Below the pieces are notes generated by a model. It ran no database searches, had not been told where the DNA came from, and saw nothing but the letters and a program-made list of their open reading frames with translations. DNA of 64,000 bases from Agrocybe praecox (lineage: Eukaryota > Basidiomycota > Agaricomycetes > Agaricales > Agrocybaceae). Shown here one piece after another: positions 23,445 through 35,268 of the stretch. Made by a program: the position numbers and the translations under genes. The stretch spans positions 744,001 to 808,000 of the forward strand of contig OZ024844.1 of assembly GCA_964017145.1 (NCBI GenBank), written 5' to 3'. Positions within the stretch are counted from its first letter, which is position 1. Each line of letters begins with the position of its first letter.

Positions 23445-26049
23445 ATGAGTGGGAGGCACGATGTCGAAACCGGAGACCGAACAGAGACGGAAGCACTGCT
23501 ACCAACTCCTCACCCTAGTCAGGAAGAGACTTTCCTAGGCTCGCCCACCAAGACCAGCGCGTCGTACGCATACGTGAGACCATGTGTAGAACAGAAAGCC
23601 GGTGTTCTGTATCTAATGGCTGCGTTTACGCTCGGTGCGTTGGCGGTTGTACTGGGACAACTGGCTATCTGCGGCCGAGACTGCTTTACCCCTAGAACGA
23701 GTGTAGAATGCGCTGTACCGACGCAGATATCTCCTGAAGAAAATGCATTTGCGCCACCTCACGTTGGTTCGACAACCGTGCACCATTACCCACCGTCCAA
23801 GCCTACAAACGCATATCCTTCCCTCTTCCCGAGTGATGTAGGGTATCCCGGAGGCACTCCAACTGGTGCTGAGGCTGCACTGGTCGCAACGGCTCCCGCC
23901 TACCCCATGCATACCGGACAGTGCTCTCATGAGCTTCTCGCACCAGCAAAACTAGAACACGATCTTACTGACGACGACGGCGCTGCACTCAACAAGAAGA
24001 AATCATTCAACATCTTTCAAAGCTGGGGCAACCTTTCCCCATGGTTCAGCATCAAGCGAGGCCACTTTGGTCTCGATTCAACTGCTGAAGTTCCTGAAAC
24101 ATGTCACGTCACCGGGCTGCATCTCCTACACAGACATGGTGCCAGGTACCCTACTGCTTGGGGTGAGTGTTACAGTCATTGGATGGGTTTCCTTTACGTC
24201 AAAATTTCTACTGCTTACGGACAATACTATAGCCAGCTATGGTGGACCGGCCAACTTTGGAACCAAGCTCCACGAAGACCCAACATCGTGGAACGCTTCT
24301 GGGGAGTTAAAGTTTCTCAATGATTGGTATTGTGTTCTTCGTTGTAATCCACTCTGTAAGCCCACTCTTACATCCTTCACAGGTCCTACAAGCTGGGTGA
24401 AGAAAGTGCGTTTGATCAACCCTCTCCCGTAGACGTGATAATTAACGCTCGATAACAGTACTCACTCCATTCGGCAGACAGCAGCTCTGTAAGTTGATTT
24501 TTGGATACCACTGCCTCTGGCTCACTATCTAAATAATATTTACAGATGATCTTGGTATATCTATGCGCATGAAATACGGCTTCCTGCTAGAGGTTCGTGT
24601 TGTTACGTCTGCTTTTGTTTCTTGTAATCATGTAGCATTCAGAACTTCACCGAAACCAACACGATTCCCGTATTCAGAACTGAATCACAGTACGTAATTT
24701 ATTCGAGATCATGATGGATATCCAGCTGAAAGAAAGAACTTGCGGTTAGAGATCGTATGCTTCATTCCGCTGTCAACTTTGCTTTAGGGTTCTTTGGCCA
24801 CCCTCTGGACGGAAAGTACCAACAAAGCATTACCATCGAAGCTGAGAAGGTGAGCATTGATGCTATACCTTTCTTTTCTCAATTCTTAATCTAATGTAAC
24901 CCTTTTCTTCATCCCCTAGTTTAACAACACTCTTTCTCCATATATGACGTAAGGATATCATTCTGTTGTACAGGGGGGGAAAGCACGTACTCATTCTTCT
25001 CAGATGTCCTAACGCCCGTGTCAAGTCAAAATCAGAGAGAGGACAGTGGTACATCCAACGATGGGCGGAAATCTATCTCAAGGACGCGAGGAAGAGGTTA
25101 CAAAAGCACCTACATGGAATCGACTTGTCTATTGAGGATACTTATATCATGCAGCAAATGTGCCCTTACGAGGTACGCATTTTCTGTTCTTTATCGGCCT
25201 GAGGTTAAAACCACGATGTTTTCAGACAGTCGCGCTTGGATACTCCAAATTCTGCGAACTGTTCACTGAAGAAGAATGGAAAGGGTTCGATTACGCGTGC
25301 GTATATTTTTCACAAAAACAAAACGAATAAAGCTGAAGTGCAGACTATAGCCTCGACCTTCAGTTCTGGTATGGTTCTGCATTTGGCTCGCCCGTCGCCC
25401 GTGTGCAGGGTATTGGCTACATACAGGAGCTCGTTGCGCGGCTCTCTCACACCCTAATTGCGGTACACAACTCGTCGACCAATTCGACGCTGAACGATAA
25501 CCCGATCACGTTCCCGCTCGATCAGAGCTTGTACGTCGATGCGACACATGAAGTCGTCGTTTTAAATAGTCTGTTTTTCTTTTTTTGTATAACTTTTGGC
25601 TCGATGCTGATTGTTTCGTTCTCAGTCATCACTGCTTTGAACTTGACCAGCTTCACGAAGTCCGGTCCACTACCCTACACGCATATACCCAAAAACCGTT
25701 CCTTCCGCGTTGCAGAGCTCGCCCCATTCGCTACTAATGTGCAATTCCAACGTACGGTCTCCCTTTCCCCCCCTCTTGTCGTATATTTAAATGACCGTTT
25801 GATGTAGTCCTCGAGTGCACCACCATTCCAGACCCACAAATCCGAATCATAATCAACGATGGCGTAGCGCCGCTCACGGGAATCAAAGGCTGCCCCGAAC
25901 AAAAGGACGGTATGTGTCCGCTCTGGACGTTTGTGGGAGCACAGAAGGAGATAATCAGAGAAACTGATTGGAACTACGACTGTCATGGAGATTGGGAAGT
26001 CCCTGAGGGGACCGAGTGGGAGACTTTGACTGGGTCGCCTCCTAAGTGA
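23445..26049 (+). CDS. Membrane-anchored histidine acid phosphatase/phytase-like, copy B
   Basis: Thirteen exons (23445-24162, 24233-24326, 24383-24405, 24459-24488, 24546-24592, 24643-24689, 24750-24849, 24920-24948, 25004-25172, 25226-25296, 25351-25568, 25626-25751, 25808-26049) sum to 1914 nt, 637 residues. Exon sizes match copy A nearly one for one, proving tandem duplication. It has an N-terminal acidic cytosolic stretch, a membrane helix at about residues 62-83, a conserved AYPSLFPSDVGYPGG spacer, RHGARYPT near residue 229, and DATHEVV in place of the usual HD motif. Protein identity to copy A is high in the catalytic core and lower in the first 90 residues. All splice sites look intact, so both copies should be expressed. 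Confidence 0.9.
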
Positions 26050-26329
26050 GGGTGAGGGGATAATGGACTCCAGAGAAGACGATCTAATCTACGAAGTGAT
26101 TTAGTTTCACCGCTAAGTAGTTAATGCATACAAAGATTAGATAGATCTAATTAGGATGGGGTTTATATTGTGTAGTATACAGTTTTATTTACTTGGTATC
26201 GAAATGAGTGGGGGTGATGCTTATTTTACAGATGAGTGCGTAACATTAATAGATAATGAATGAGGATGATTCACTGGCAGCGGACTGCTAGTGCCGCTGG
26301 GTATCTTTCGATTAGTAGGTCGAAAGGCA

Positions 26330-28770
26330 TCAGTTGGCAGCAACTGGGCGTATAATTATCGGCAATTGGTGCGGATTAGCTGGGTCAGAAACCAGCACCG
26401 GGCGTGATACGATCCCGATTTTCCTTGTGATGTCTTCTCCTGGAACTGCAAGGTCGATTTCAAAGGCTCTAATGAGAGTGAACAATAAAGCTTTCATCCT
26501 GATGATAAGTGGCCTAGTGTCAATAATGTGGAATAAGAGAAAAGTGATTGGGGAGGCTTACTCGACAAGGGAGAATCTGTAACCGATGCAAGCCCTTTGT
26601 CCACCGAGGAAGGTCATCAAATGTCCCCAGACGCCAGGAACGTTTGATACGGCCTCGGGAAGGTTGTCCCATCTATCTGGGCTGGTGGATGGACGGGGAA
26701 TTATTTCGTCAGTATGACTGGCGCTTTTGTTGGAGCGTGCAGTACGTACTTGAATTCCATAGCATCCTCTCCCCAGAGTGATTTCAGTCGGTTGACAGTC
26801 AGGATTGGAATAGTCAATGTCTGGCCCTTCACAACTCTAAAATAAAGTAACATAAGATATATAAATCATCAGTCAAGGTTGCTTGCCAACACCAAGATGA
26901 TTAACAAAGTTGATCCCTACCGAATTTCATGCCTAAGGATGCCGCTTTTGTCTTTGAAAGGTTGGCTTAAGGGTAGGACGTCGTCCTTGACAGCAACACG
27001 CAGAGTACCAGGAAGCGGTGCATAGAGGCGGAGGGACTCTTTGATGACATTATCGAGGTAGTGTAATGTATTGAGATCGTCCATTGTCGGATTATCAGTC
27101 GACATAGACAAGAGTTCTTCCCGAAGCCTAGATTGAATGTCTTTATGTTGTGAAAGAGCGTATAATGCCCATGTAGTCGCAGTACTAGAGATGATAAGTG
27201 TAAGTAATGTTTTGTGCAATCTATTCGTTTTTCCTACCCACCTCGTTGTCTCGTGTCCAGCAAACAGGAACGTGGGTATTTCTATGCCTTGATAAGATAA
27301 TAGAAGGGGGGAAAGGGCTGATATACAAACGGGATAACACATCCTCATCGCTCATACGCTGACTTTCCGGAAGGTCGGGGTCCATATTCGCGCGAGTCAA
27401 GAGTGACAGAAGGTCCCTTTCCTTGCCAAACTTCTGATGTACATTCTTCTTGCTCGTTTCTAGAAGTTGGGCACCAATCTTGAACACAACATCCCTGGCC
27501 TTCCTTCCTGCTGCGTCATGAGGAGCCGGCTAGGTTCCACAAAAGGTAAGCAAAATGATGCAAGGTGATAATATATAGCACCTACGAAAATTCGTAAGAT
27601 TGGGAACAACCCTCGAAGAATAGCAATTGGCTCCAAGTTGGTTCCAGCAGTAAACAACGCTCCAAACGCCTGATTCAGTTCGTCATTTTCTGGATCCTTT
27701 GATAATGCGTGGAACTCGTAGTCAAAGCCTATAAACCGCGTTAATGATAGGAAGTCGAATATCAAAGTGGGGTATGTCTACCTGCGAGTCCGATGACATC
27801 GAGTGTCATACGCGTAAGCCAGGACATAGCGTCAAGCCTAGCCTCATTTTTTTCTTCTGTTCGAATCTTGGACATCCAGACATTTCGTAACTGCAATTAA
27901 TTAAATGAGTTATACGTTGAGAAGTTCATTGAATGTTAATGACCTCAACAGATTTTTGTACGAAAATTTCAGTGAGCTGACGAATTTGAGGCAGACCAAA
28001 AGCGGGATTCTGAAGAAAGCGAGGTCAGAGGTTTGCACCGAAAGGCCAGAAATTCATCAAGCACCAAAATCTTTCTCTGCATAAAAATATCGGTTTAGTA
28101 GCCCCATTCCAATTTCACAAACTGAGAACTCTAACCTGTTTCCTGTGAACATCGCCTTCAACAAAAAGCACACCTAATGGATATGTAAAACCTCACGTGA
28201 GTGGTTAAACCACATATTAAGGGTGTTTTGCTTACCTTCTCCAAGAAGGCGCCTGAGATTGTATATGGCAGCTTCTGGCTTTGGATAGTCATTGTTATGC
28301 GTAAGAACATGGCCGATAGCCTTGAGATCTGCAGTAAAGAGGCGCTTCATCTAGTGGTAGTAAGGAATTAGTATGTTCGCGAACAACGAGAGACTTTCAA
28401 CATCTGCTTACTCCGACAAACTCTGTATACGTGAACGTGTTCCCATATTCAGCGATCCACTTTTCATGGAGTTTTTCCAAATTTCCCTGATAAAGATGAA
28501 AGTAGTAAGCAACTGAATTTCGACGCGCGTTATCCACGGGAATAAGTTGTGAGAACTAACTTCTTCCCGGGCTTCTTTGAAATTACCATAGAGGAAGCTC
28601 TTGCTCGGAGGACCTGGTAAGTCTCGCAAAGGAGAATTAATTTTTGCAAGGATCAGGAAGAAGAGTTTATAGAATCCATAAACAGAAAGGATAGCAATGA
28701 ATGAGAGAATTATCTGAGACGCGCTGTTGGGGATGAGGTATGCGCCCCAAGCCTTAGCTGTGGAGGTCAT
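26330..28770 (-). CDS. Cytochrome P450 monooxygenase
   Basis: Fourteen exons starting at 28770 sum to 1653 nt, 550 residues. Exon ends (high-low): 28770-28561, 28486-28412, 28350-28236, 28173-28136, 28076-28065, 28009-27944, 27890-27782, 27728-27586, 27529-27331, 27287-27242, 27184-26921, 26836-26750, 26681-26562, 26498-26330. One exon is only 12 nt. An ER-anchor helix lies at about residues 18-42, followed by the LPGPP hinge. The I-helix reads [15 protein letters not shown], the K-helix [14 protein letters not shown] (ExxR), then NPDRW and the heme loop [13 protein letters not shown] with its Cys ligand. It is a complete microsomal class II enzyme needing P450 reductase; substrate unknown, and I do not assign a CYP number. 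Confidence 0.92.
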
Positions 28771-29404
28771 TGTAGGGGCGGTAGGAGTTGATGTGTAGCA
28801 GACATGATATTTAGGTACTTTTTAAAGCATTAAGGGCTCATGACGCAAACAAAAGGACAAGAATCTCCGGGCTATTCAGTTGGTTCCTTATGACTCGAGC
28901 GCGTTTGGCGTTTGGTGGGCTGTGAGAATGTGCATGAAAGTCATAACGCCGGCGCCCGAAAAAGTTTATCCAGGTTGAACTTTGGAAGGATCTTATTCTT
29001 TTGGCAGACATTCGTGAAATTAGCCTGTAAACATCTTATAGACACCTAGAAAGACAAAAAATTGCACACCTTTTGGAGCAGATTCACAACCATAGTCTTC
29101 TTCAGCATTTCCGCGAGAACCTCGTTACACAGCCACAGCTATCCGCAGAACACGAAATTCGGATGGACGAGGATCACGTCTCAACGACGCTTCCGTGAAC
29201 CAACGAGCAGGTAAAAGTTATAACCACTGAATTTGTAGATATATATACTTGGTGAAACAGTTGGCTTTGACACAGGAGTAGCTGCAGAAGTACATACTAT
29301 GAAGTACATGTTCCAAAGTTACGACAATTCGTGAAACAAAAAACTTAGAAATCATCACTCAGCGGTCACTGGCCCTACAATCAGTGGGAGTTAGTTTGCG
29401 ATGA
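28771..29404. other. Spacer upstream of the P450 gene
   Basis: No coding region seen. It holds the P450 promoter on one side and the tail of the decayed P450 on the other. Confidence 0.5.
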
Positions 29405-30930
29405 CTGGGTCAGTGACCAACACAGGGCGCGTGAGAATGTTTGTCTTCTGCTTTATATCTGCTGCTGGCACAGCGAGGTCGTTCAAAGGCTCGGAATGAG
29501 GGTAAAAAGCAAGGCTTTCATCGATAATAAAACTGAAGTTGTTAAATAAATATACGACCAATCGAAAATAGCCAAACTTACCCGACGATAGAGAAGCGGT
29601 AACCTATACACGCCCTTGCACCACCGATAAAAGACATCGTATTTCCCTAGATTCCAGGGATAGTCGATACAACTTCCGGAAGATTGTCCCACCGATCTGG
29701 CCTGCGCCTACGAGACATTCGAGGACGTATTATCGTACTTAGTCTCATGCTTCAGGTTCCCACCCTTGTCTGTAAAGGGTTGGCTCAAAGGTATGGGGTC
29801 GTCTTTGACGAAGGAGCATATGATAGTAGAGATTGGGGATTAAAGACGCAAACATTCCCGAATGACATTATCCGAGTAAGGTAGGGCATTAAGTTCGTCC
29901 ATCGTCGGATTGTAGGTGGATGCCGACAACAATTCTTCTCGAAGTTTAGATTGAACACCCTTATTTTGTGTAAAGGCATAGAGTGCCCATGTAGTTTCCA
30001 CGCTGAAATCCTACGCGAGACTTGAAGAAGATCAAGTCAAATGGCGATGAAATTACATCGTTGTTTCGCGTCCGGCAACTAGGAAAGTGGGTATCTCTAC
30101 GAGAAACTGGTCAGGTTCTACGGAGAAAAGGAAAGAAAGAGAAAAAATGCTTACAGGTTAGTACATCTTCGTTGGTTATCCTCTGACGTTCCGGAAAATC
30201 AGGCATTACATTTGCACGCATTAGAACTGGAAGAATGTCTCGACTTTTTCAGGATTCTTTATCCATATATACTTTTCACTATCTTCCATGAGCTGATTCC
30301 CAATGTGGGACATTGTGTTCTTTGCCTGTCTTCCTTCTGCATCGAGGTCGGCTGGCTACAACAACACGGAGTTGTTAGAAAGGGAAAGGTACAGAAACTG
30401 AGGTACAGAAACTGAGAATGTCTTACAAAGAACCTAAATATCGGGGATAAACCGCGAAGGATGGCGACCAGATTGATCTTCTGCCCAGCTTGAACCAATA
30501 ACGTCAAGGGTCATGCAGCTGAGCCAGGACAACGCATCGAGCCTTGCGCCTCCGTCCGTTCCTCCTTTTTTTTTCTCCTTTTTTTTTTTTTTTTTTTTTT
30601 TTTTGATTTCAGTCATCCAAATGTCATGAAACTTAGACTAGATCAGACAAATGATTCACGACAAGAACCGTATACCACTCACTTGCACCGACTTTTCGAC
30701 AAGAACCTCAGTTAGTTCCCCAATCTATTGGGATCCAAAGCTGGATTCTGAAGCGCTCGATAAATAATATTTCTCCAGAGACAATATATGTTCAACAGAT
30801 CAGAATCTTTCACTGTTCGATAGTGTTGCGTCAGTGACAATATCGCACTACGAGAATATGGGCTTCTCACCTGTCGCTTGTGAATGTCGCCTGTAATTTC
30901 ACCATTATGCCCTAGCCTACGTCACGGCGC
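29405..30930 (-). pseudogene. Decayed cytochrome P450 copy
   Basis: Several stretches align in order with the intact P450 next door. ARLDALSWLSCMTLDVIG lies near 30500 and an AILRGLSPIFRFF-like piece near 30460. The segment opposite [12 protein letters not shown] lies near 29900, and the WDNLPE and heme region near 29480-29700 is out of frame. The exon that in the parent encodes [11 protein letters not shown] to about ALFTAG is missing, frames change repeatedly and stops interrupt the heme region. A 26-nt T run (30579-30604) sits inside a former intron. It is best read as a tandem duplicate that has lost function. Confidence 0.8.
30566..30604. repeat. Poly-T tract inside the P450 pseudogene
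   Basis: Nine T, a short TCTCC interruption, then 26 T on the plus strand (poly-A on the pseudogene strand). It follows the expected exon end, so it is more likely an expanded intron pyrimidine tract than a retroposon tail. Confidence 0.8.
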
Positions 30931-32246
30931 TGCAACCCTCCTTCAGAAGTTCTTGATCTCACAGTGAAGGCCTCGATACCCGACTTTCGTCAACCGTGAT
31001 GTCCATAGAAGCAAATTTCTACACAAATACGAGGAGTTGCGGAGATGATGCGTGGACGCATCGATTCGCGGAATTTCGCGCGCGACGCGACACATGCCAC
31101 AACCTGCTAACTTAAAGTACAACTTCAATACAAGCGTACATAGGTTCTTGTTTGTACCTTGCTTGTTGAATAAACAAAGTAAATAAGGTAAATTTGGGAC
31201 CCCAGCCACTGCTGCTTTCCTTCTGACTTCCATGGTCTCTCGACATTCGAAATTGCCTGAAAATCGATTTGGATTCTCTAAGACACAATATCATCTTGTG
31301 GACAATGTTATGGTACTTAAGAGGTGATTCCGTGACCAAGTTGTCAAAGAACCACTACACTGGCACAAGATGAGATACCGTATACACAAGGTTGGTTTTC
31401 TCCTTCCCTCAAGCCTCATGTCATTCTATCTTCCAATACAATGACAACATAATTAACCAAGTTGTGTATATACAGATCACTTGCAGCAATTACCAAGGCG
31501 AAAATAAGCTGCACGTTATCGACTCCTGCGCCTTCTACGTATTAGGTCTCCTGCGGTTTCAGGATTATGGAGGATGTCTATTTGAAGTCAATACAATCTT
31601 TGGCATACAATGTCACATATACGTCTGATCAAACAGCGAGAATGTCGGACCCTGTCTTTATTACATGGTCTGGAGGCACTCGAACTCGTCGTTCAATTGC
31701 CCAGCTCCTGCCGATGCTTTAGAGCACGAGGTAGTCGATATGAAATCTGAGACCTTCCTTTTTGCGTTGGGTATGACTTCTTCCCGCTGGCAGATGAATC
31801 AATGCTGAACGCCTGGAACTAGCGAACAAATACGACTCACACATCGTTGACGACCTCGAAACTTTGATCGCACAACATGCGCCGATACCGACGCTAATGA
31901 AATAGACGCTTATTCGCCCCATCGGTTTAAAAATACAATTCGCTCTTTATGTCATAGTCTATCTTGGCGTTAACATAACTCGACTGTGTGGGGTCTTGTA
32001 GCAATCGCCGCACAGGTCTAGAAATCTAGAGCACGATCACACACGTCCACCAAGGCAAGAACTTGAAATTCTCGGATCCAGTGCCCGCTGCTAACTTGTT
32101 ATTTGCAGTGGTCAAATGACTCTGAAAATCTCCTCGAAATGATATAAAATAGCGTCTCAGTTGCTCCTGAGTGCCTGCATCTTCCTTCTCCCAGCAAACA
32201 TCAGCTTCCACACCAGCAACTGCAAGTGCGCTCCACCATTCAGGCA
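30931..32246. other. Gene-poor spacer with a possible BTB-like fragment
   Basis: No intact gene. On the plus strand around 31760-31915 two adjacent frames read FFPLADESMLNAWN and LANKYDSHIVDDLETLI, with a one-base frame change between them. The second phrase resembles the end of agaricomycete BTB/POZ domains, so this may be a broken remnant. The last 90 bp should contain the deacetylase promoter. Confidence 0.35.
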
Positions 32247-33584
32247 ATGTTTTCTGTAGTATTACCTTTTCTTGCAGTATTCTTAACTGCCTGGACTGTA
32301 TTTGCTGCACCAGCGACAAACTCAACTCTCGAACCACGAGCGAGAGCCCAAGTTTTCACCCGTTGCACAGTGCCCAACACTGTCGCACTTACTTTCGTAT
32401 GTCAAATTAAATGCCAATCAGAACTTAGTGTCTTACTTCGCAGTTAATTAGGACGATGGACCGTATATCTACCTGTGCGGCTTCTCGCGTACCTTTAAAG
32501 AGGATATGTCTGACCCTACACCTATAGTACGGAAATCGTGAACGCACTCGACGGCGCTGGGGCCAAAGGAACTTTTTTCTTCAGTAAGCCATTTAACAAC
32601 TTCCGCTGTGTCGTAGCGCCGGTTCTAAGTACGCATTTCATTTCAAGATGGCAACAACTGTAAGTCGTTAAGTCGTGGCTATAGGACTTGCTCTTAAATC
32701 CCGATGTCTCCCAATGCACCAGACGATTGCATATATAGCCAGGCCGAAGCGGACAGGGTTAAATATGCCTACAACCATGGGCACCAAGTTGCTTCGCATA
32801 CCTGGGCACATAAAGATCTTACCACCCTTTCCTGGGATCAAAGTACGAAATTCTCCCATATTGTATACTATCTTCGTGACATTAACCGTTGGCATACAGT
32901 CCATGACGAGATGGGGCGCGTCGAACGTTGGTTTATTCCTCCCCATATCGTCATTAAAGTCCCTCACAGGTGTTTCAGAGGCCCTCACGAAGATCACCGG
33001 CGCCAACCCTGCATTTATGCGTCCTCGTGCGTGGACTTACACTCCCTCTACTTTGGAAGTCGTGTCTCAAGTTCCATATATAGCTTATGGAAAGTACAAC
33101 GATCTAGTTCTTGACGCCGCTGGATCCCGCGGTCAATCCGTTGTAATCTGGGATTTGGAGTACGCTTTATTTGCTTTTTTCTGGAAAAAATCACAACGTT
33201 CTTTCTCATTATCTTTGTATACAGCTCCCAAGATTCGGCGAGAGCCTCAGTGCAGACCTCAAAAAATGTATACACTAACGCCATCAATAAACGTCCCAGT
33301 ACGATACTAGCATTGAATCATGAGACGTACGGTGGGTATTTTTTTCTTCGTTTGTCCTTTACTTTCTTTAATGTAATTTGAAAATCACAGAAACAACGGC
33401 ACGCCAAGTCGTACCTTTCGCCATCCAGAAACTCAAGGCATCAGGTTATAAACTTGTCACTCTTGCAGATTGTCTCGGAAAGCGACCGTATCAAAGTGTT
33501 GTCGCTGCAAAAGCTCGTGATGTATGGCTGTTCACATGCTGCTCACTCCAAATAATTGAATGCTTACCATGGACCTTCATATAG
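32247..33584 (+). CDS. Chitin deacetylase-like polysaccharide deacetylase (CE4)
   Basis: Ten exons (32247-32396, 32452-32474, 32528-32583, 32648-32659, 32723-32842, 32900-32926, 32970-33026, 33084-33159, 33225-33331, 33391-33584) sum to 822 nt, 273 residues. A signal peptide covers about residues 1-20. NodB-domain motifs are all present: TFDDGPY (catalytic base and metal Asp), SHTWAH (metal His pair), RPPYG, a VIWDLD motif and LNHET. It would remove acetyl groups from cell-wall chitin or related glycans. Exons of 12, 23 and 27 nt break the ORF severely. The C-terminus departs from the usual short ending after KRPYQSV and runs on about 28 residues with CC; a missed splice there is possible. 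Confidence 0.88.
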
Positions 33585-33976
33585 TCTAGTTGGCATTGTT
33601 GACCGTTGAAAATTTTGATAAAATAATTTCGTATGAATGCAATACATACTTAAGTTCAATTGTCAATTTCTCGAAGTTCGAACACGGACAGATATGTTAC
33701 GTCTTCAAATGTCTCCACACTTGTAATTATATATCTATGATCCAGACTTCTTTATCTTTGCGTTCATTTCAATATTATTAGCTGGTAATTCACTTTTCTG
33801 AACACGAATACTTACCAAGTACTTAATATCATCCGAACTGTCGCGTGGCTGTGCTAATATGATTGTGGCTGAGTAATCGACTAGTAGCGGCCCGGCTCTA
33901 CCGTGCTAATCGAGCCGGGATAGTCCCATTCGCGTAACTATCTTTGCCATCGACCACAACCTGATCCTCTATTACG

Positions 33977-34962
33977 ATGTCCAGAGGAACGCTAACCAAA
34001 TCTGCTGGAGTTATTGAACTGGAAAAGGCAATCGATTCAGAAGTCAAGTGAGCAACACATGATTTTGTTCCTTTGTGGAATAGAACTTAACCCAAGCTTA
34101 ACCTTTCTTTCGCGTGTTATAAAGAGAGTGGCACTTTCGTAAGTTGCGCAATCCTATTTCTCGTTCTATGGACGCTAAACAATAATATTAGATATATACT
34201 TTCACCAGAATAATGCAGATGAACACGAAGCGGCTCTCAAGCTTCGAGATTCTGTGCTTCGTCTGAGGCGCGACGGTGCTTTCGTCGCGGTACCTCTCTT
34301 TCGCGTTAATACAGCCCCCATGGGACCTCATCCAGTTGGTAGGCTAAATTTTTAAATTACTGCGGTGATCTATATGCCTGACTCTCATAAGGTTCATATG
34401 AGATCTGGGTACCTGCCGAAACCTTTTCTTCTGTTTTTTCGTATTTGTCCCTCAATCACGGCAGTCTTAGGTATACATACACTTGAACACATTTTACGGC
34501 ATCTCCTGATCTTACTACAATACTTTCGCAGCATTCTCATACATCCTTTAACAAGGGAACAGGTACGGCTTAATTACTTGTATATATGCTCATGATTTTT
34601 ACATAACCGCTCGTTATCTAGAGGAAGTAAGTGGTCGCGCATAACTAACCCTTCTGCGAGCTTAAATTCTCTTGTTCAGAGATCATGATACTAGGGCTGC
34701 ATGGATTGGACAACCATACCCTCTCGACCTCTCGTCTTTGCCTATCAGAAGCGCTGACATTCCAAGCCAATATTCTAGTCTGAGTATGTGAACATCCTTT
34801 TTGTCCGATCCTTCTATCTAACAGTGAAAAACCCCTTGGACAGAACTCGGATATGCAGGAAAACCTACTCTGACGATTGATCAACGTCTCCACCTTGGTT
34901 CCAACGTGGAAAAGATCCTTATGTCTGAGAAAGAAGCCGCACGAGCTCCTCCAAGGGAGTGA
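33977..34962 (+). CDS. dodA: DOPA 4,5-dioxygenase (DodA-like)
   Basis: Eight exons (33977-34047, 34125-34138, 34192-34338, 34392-34470, 34532-34562, 34622-34626, 34680-34783, 34844-34962) sum to 570 nt, 189 residues, a normal size. The fungal DOPA-dioxygenase pattern is clear: EWHFHIYFHQNNADEHEAA, LRLRRDGAFVAVPLFRVN, MGPHPVGSYEIWVP, ILIHPLTREQ and AAWIGQPYPLDL. In Amanita muscaria the homologue opens the DOPA ring to betalamic acid and muscaflavin pigments; related proteins are widespread in fungi with unknown products. Exons 2 and 6 are only 14 and 5 nt; without the 5-nt AGGAA the frame to DHDTRAAW is lost. The chitin deacetylase lies 390 bp upstream on the same strand. Confidence 0.92.
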
Positions 34963-35268
34963 TCGTTTTCTATGTATACTTATTTTTAAGGACGGATTCC
35001 TCTTTCATGTTTGTATACATACTGTACGAATAGGCAGAATTGTATAAGTGTCTAAGTGATGAAAATTACCAGTGATATTGATGTTTAAGATGAAAGATTC
35101 TATCAAGTTAGTCCTCATAGAAGCGACAGAACGGGAGTGAGATCAACAAATCTTAAGCAAAGCTTCTCTTATATATTCACACAAAATGGATTTGGTTTCG
35201 CGTCAACGCATGATTTTATTGCGACATCAAAATATTAGACTCTACTACAACCATGCAGTCAAGTACAC

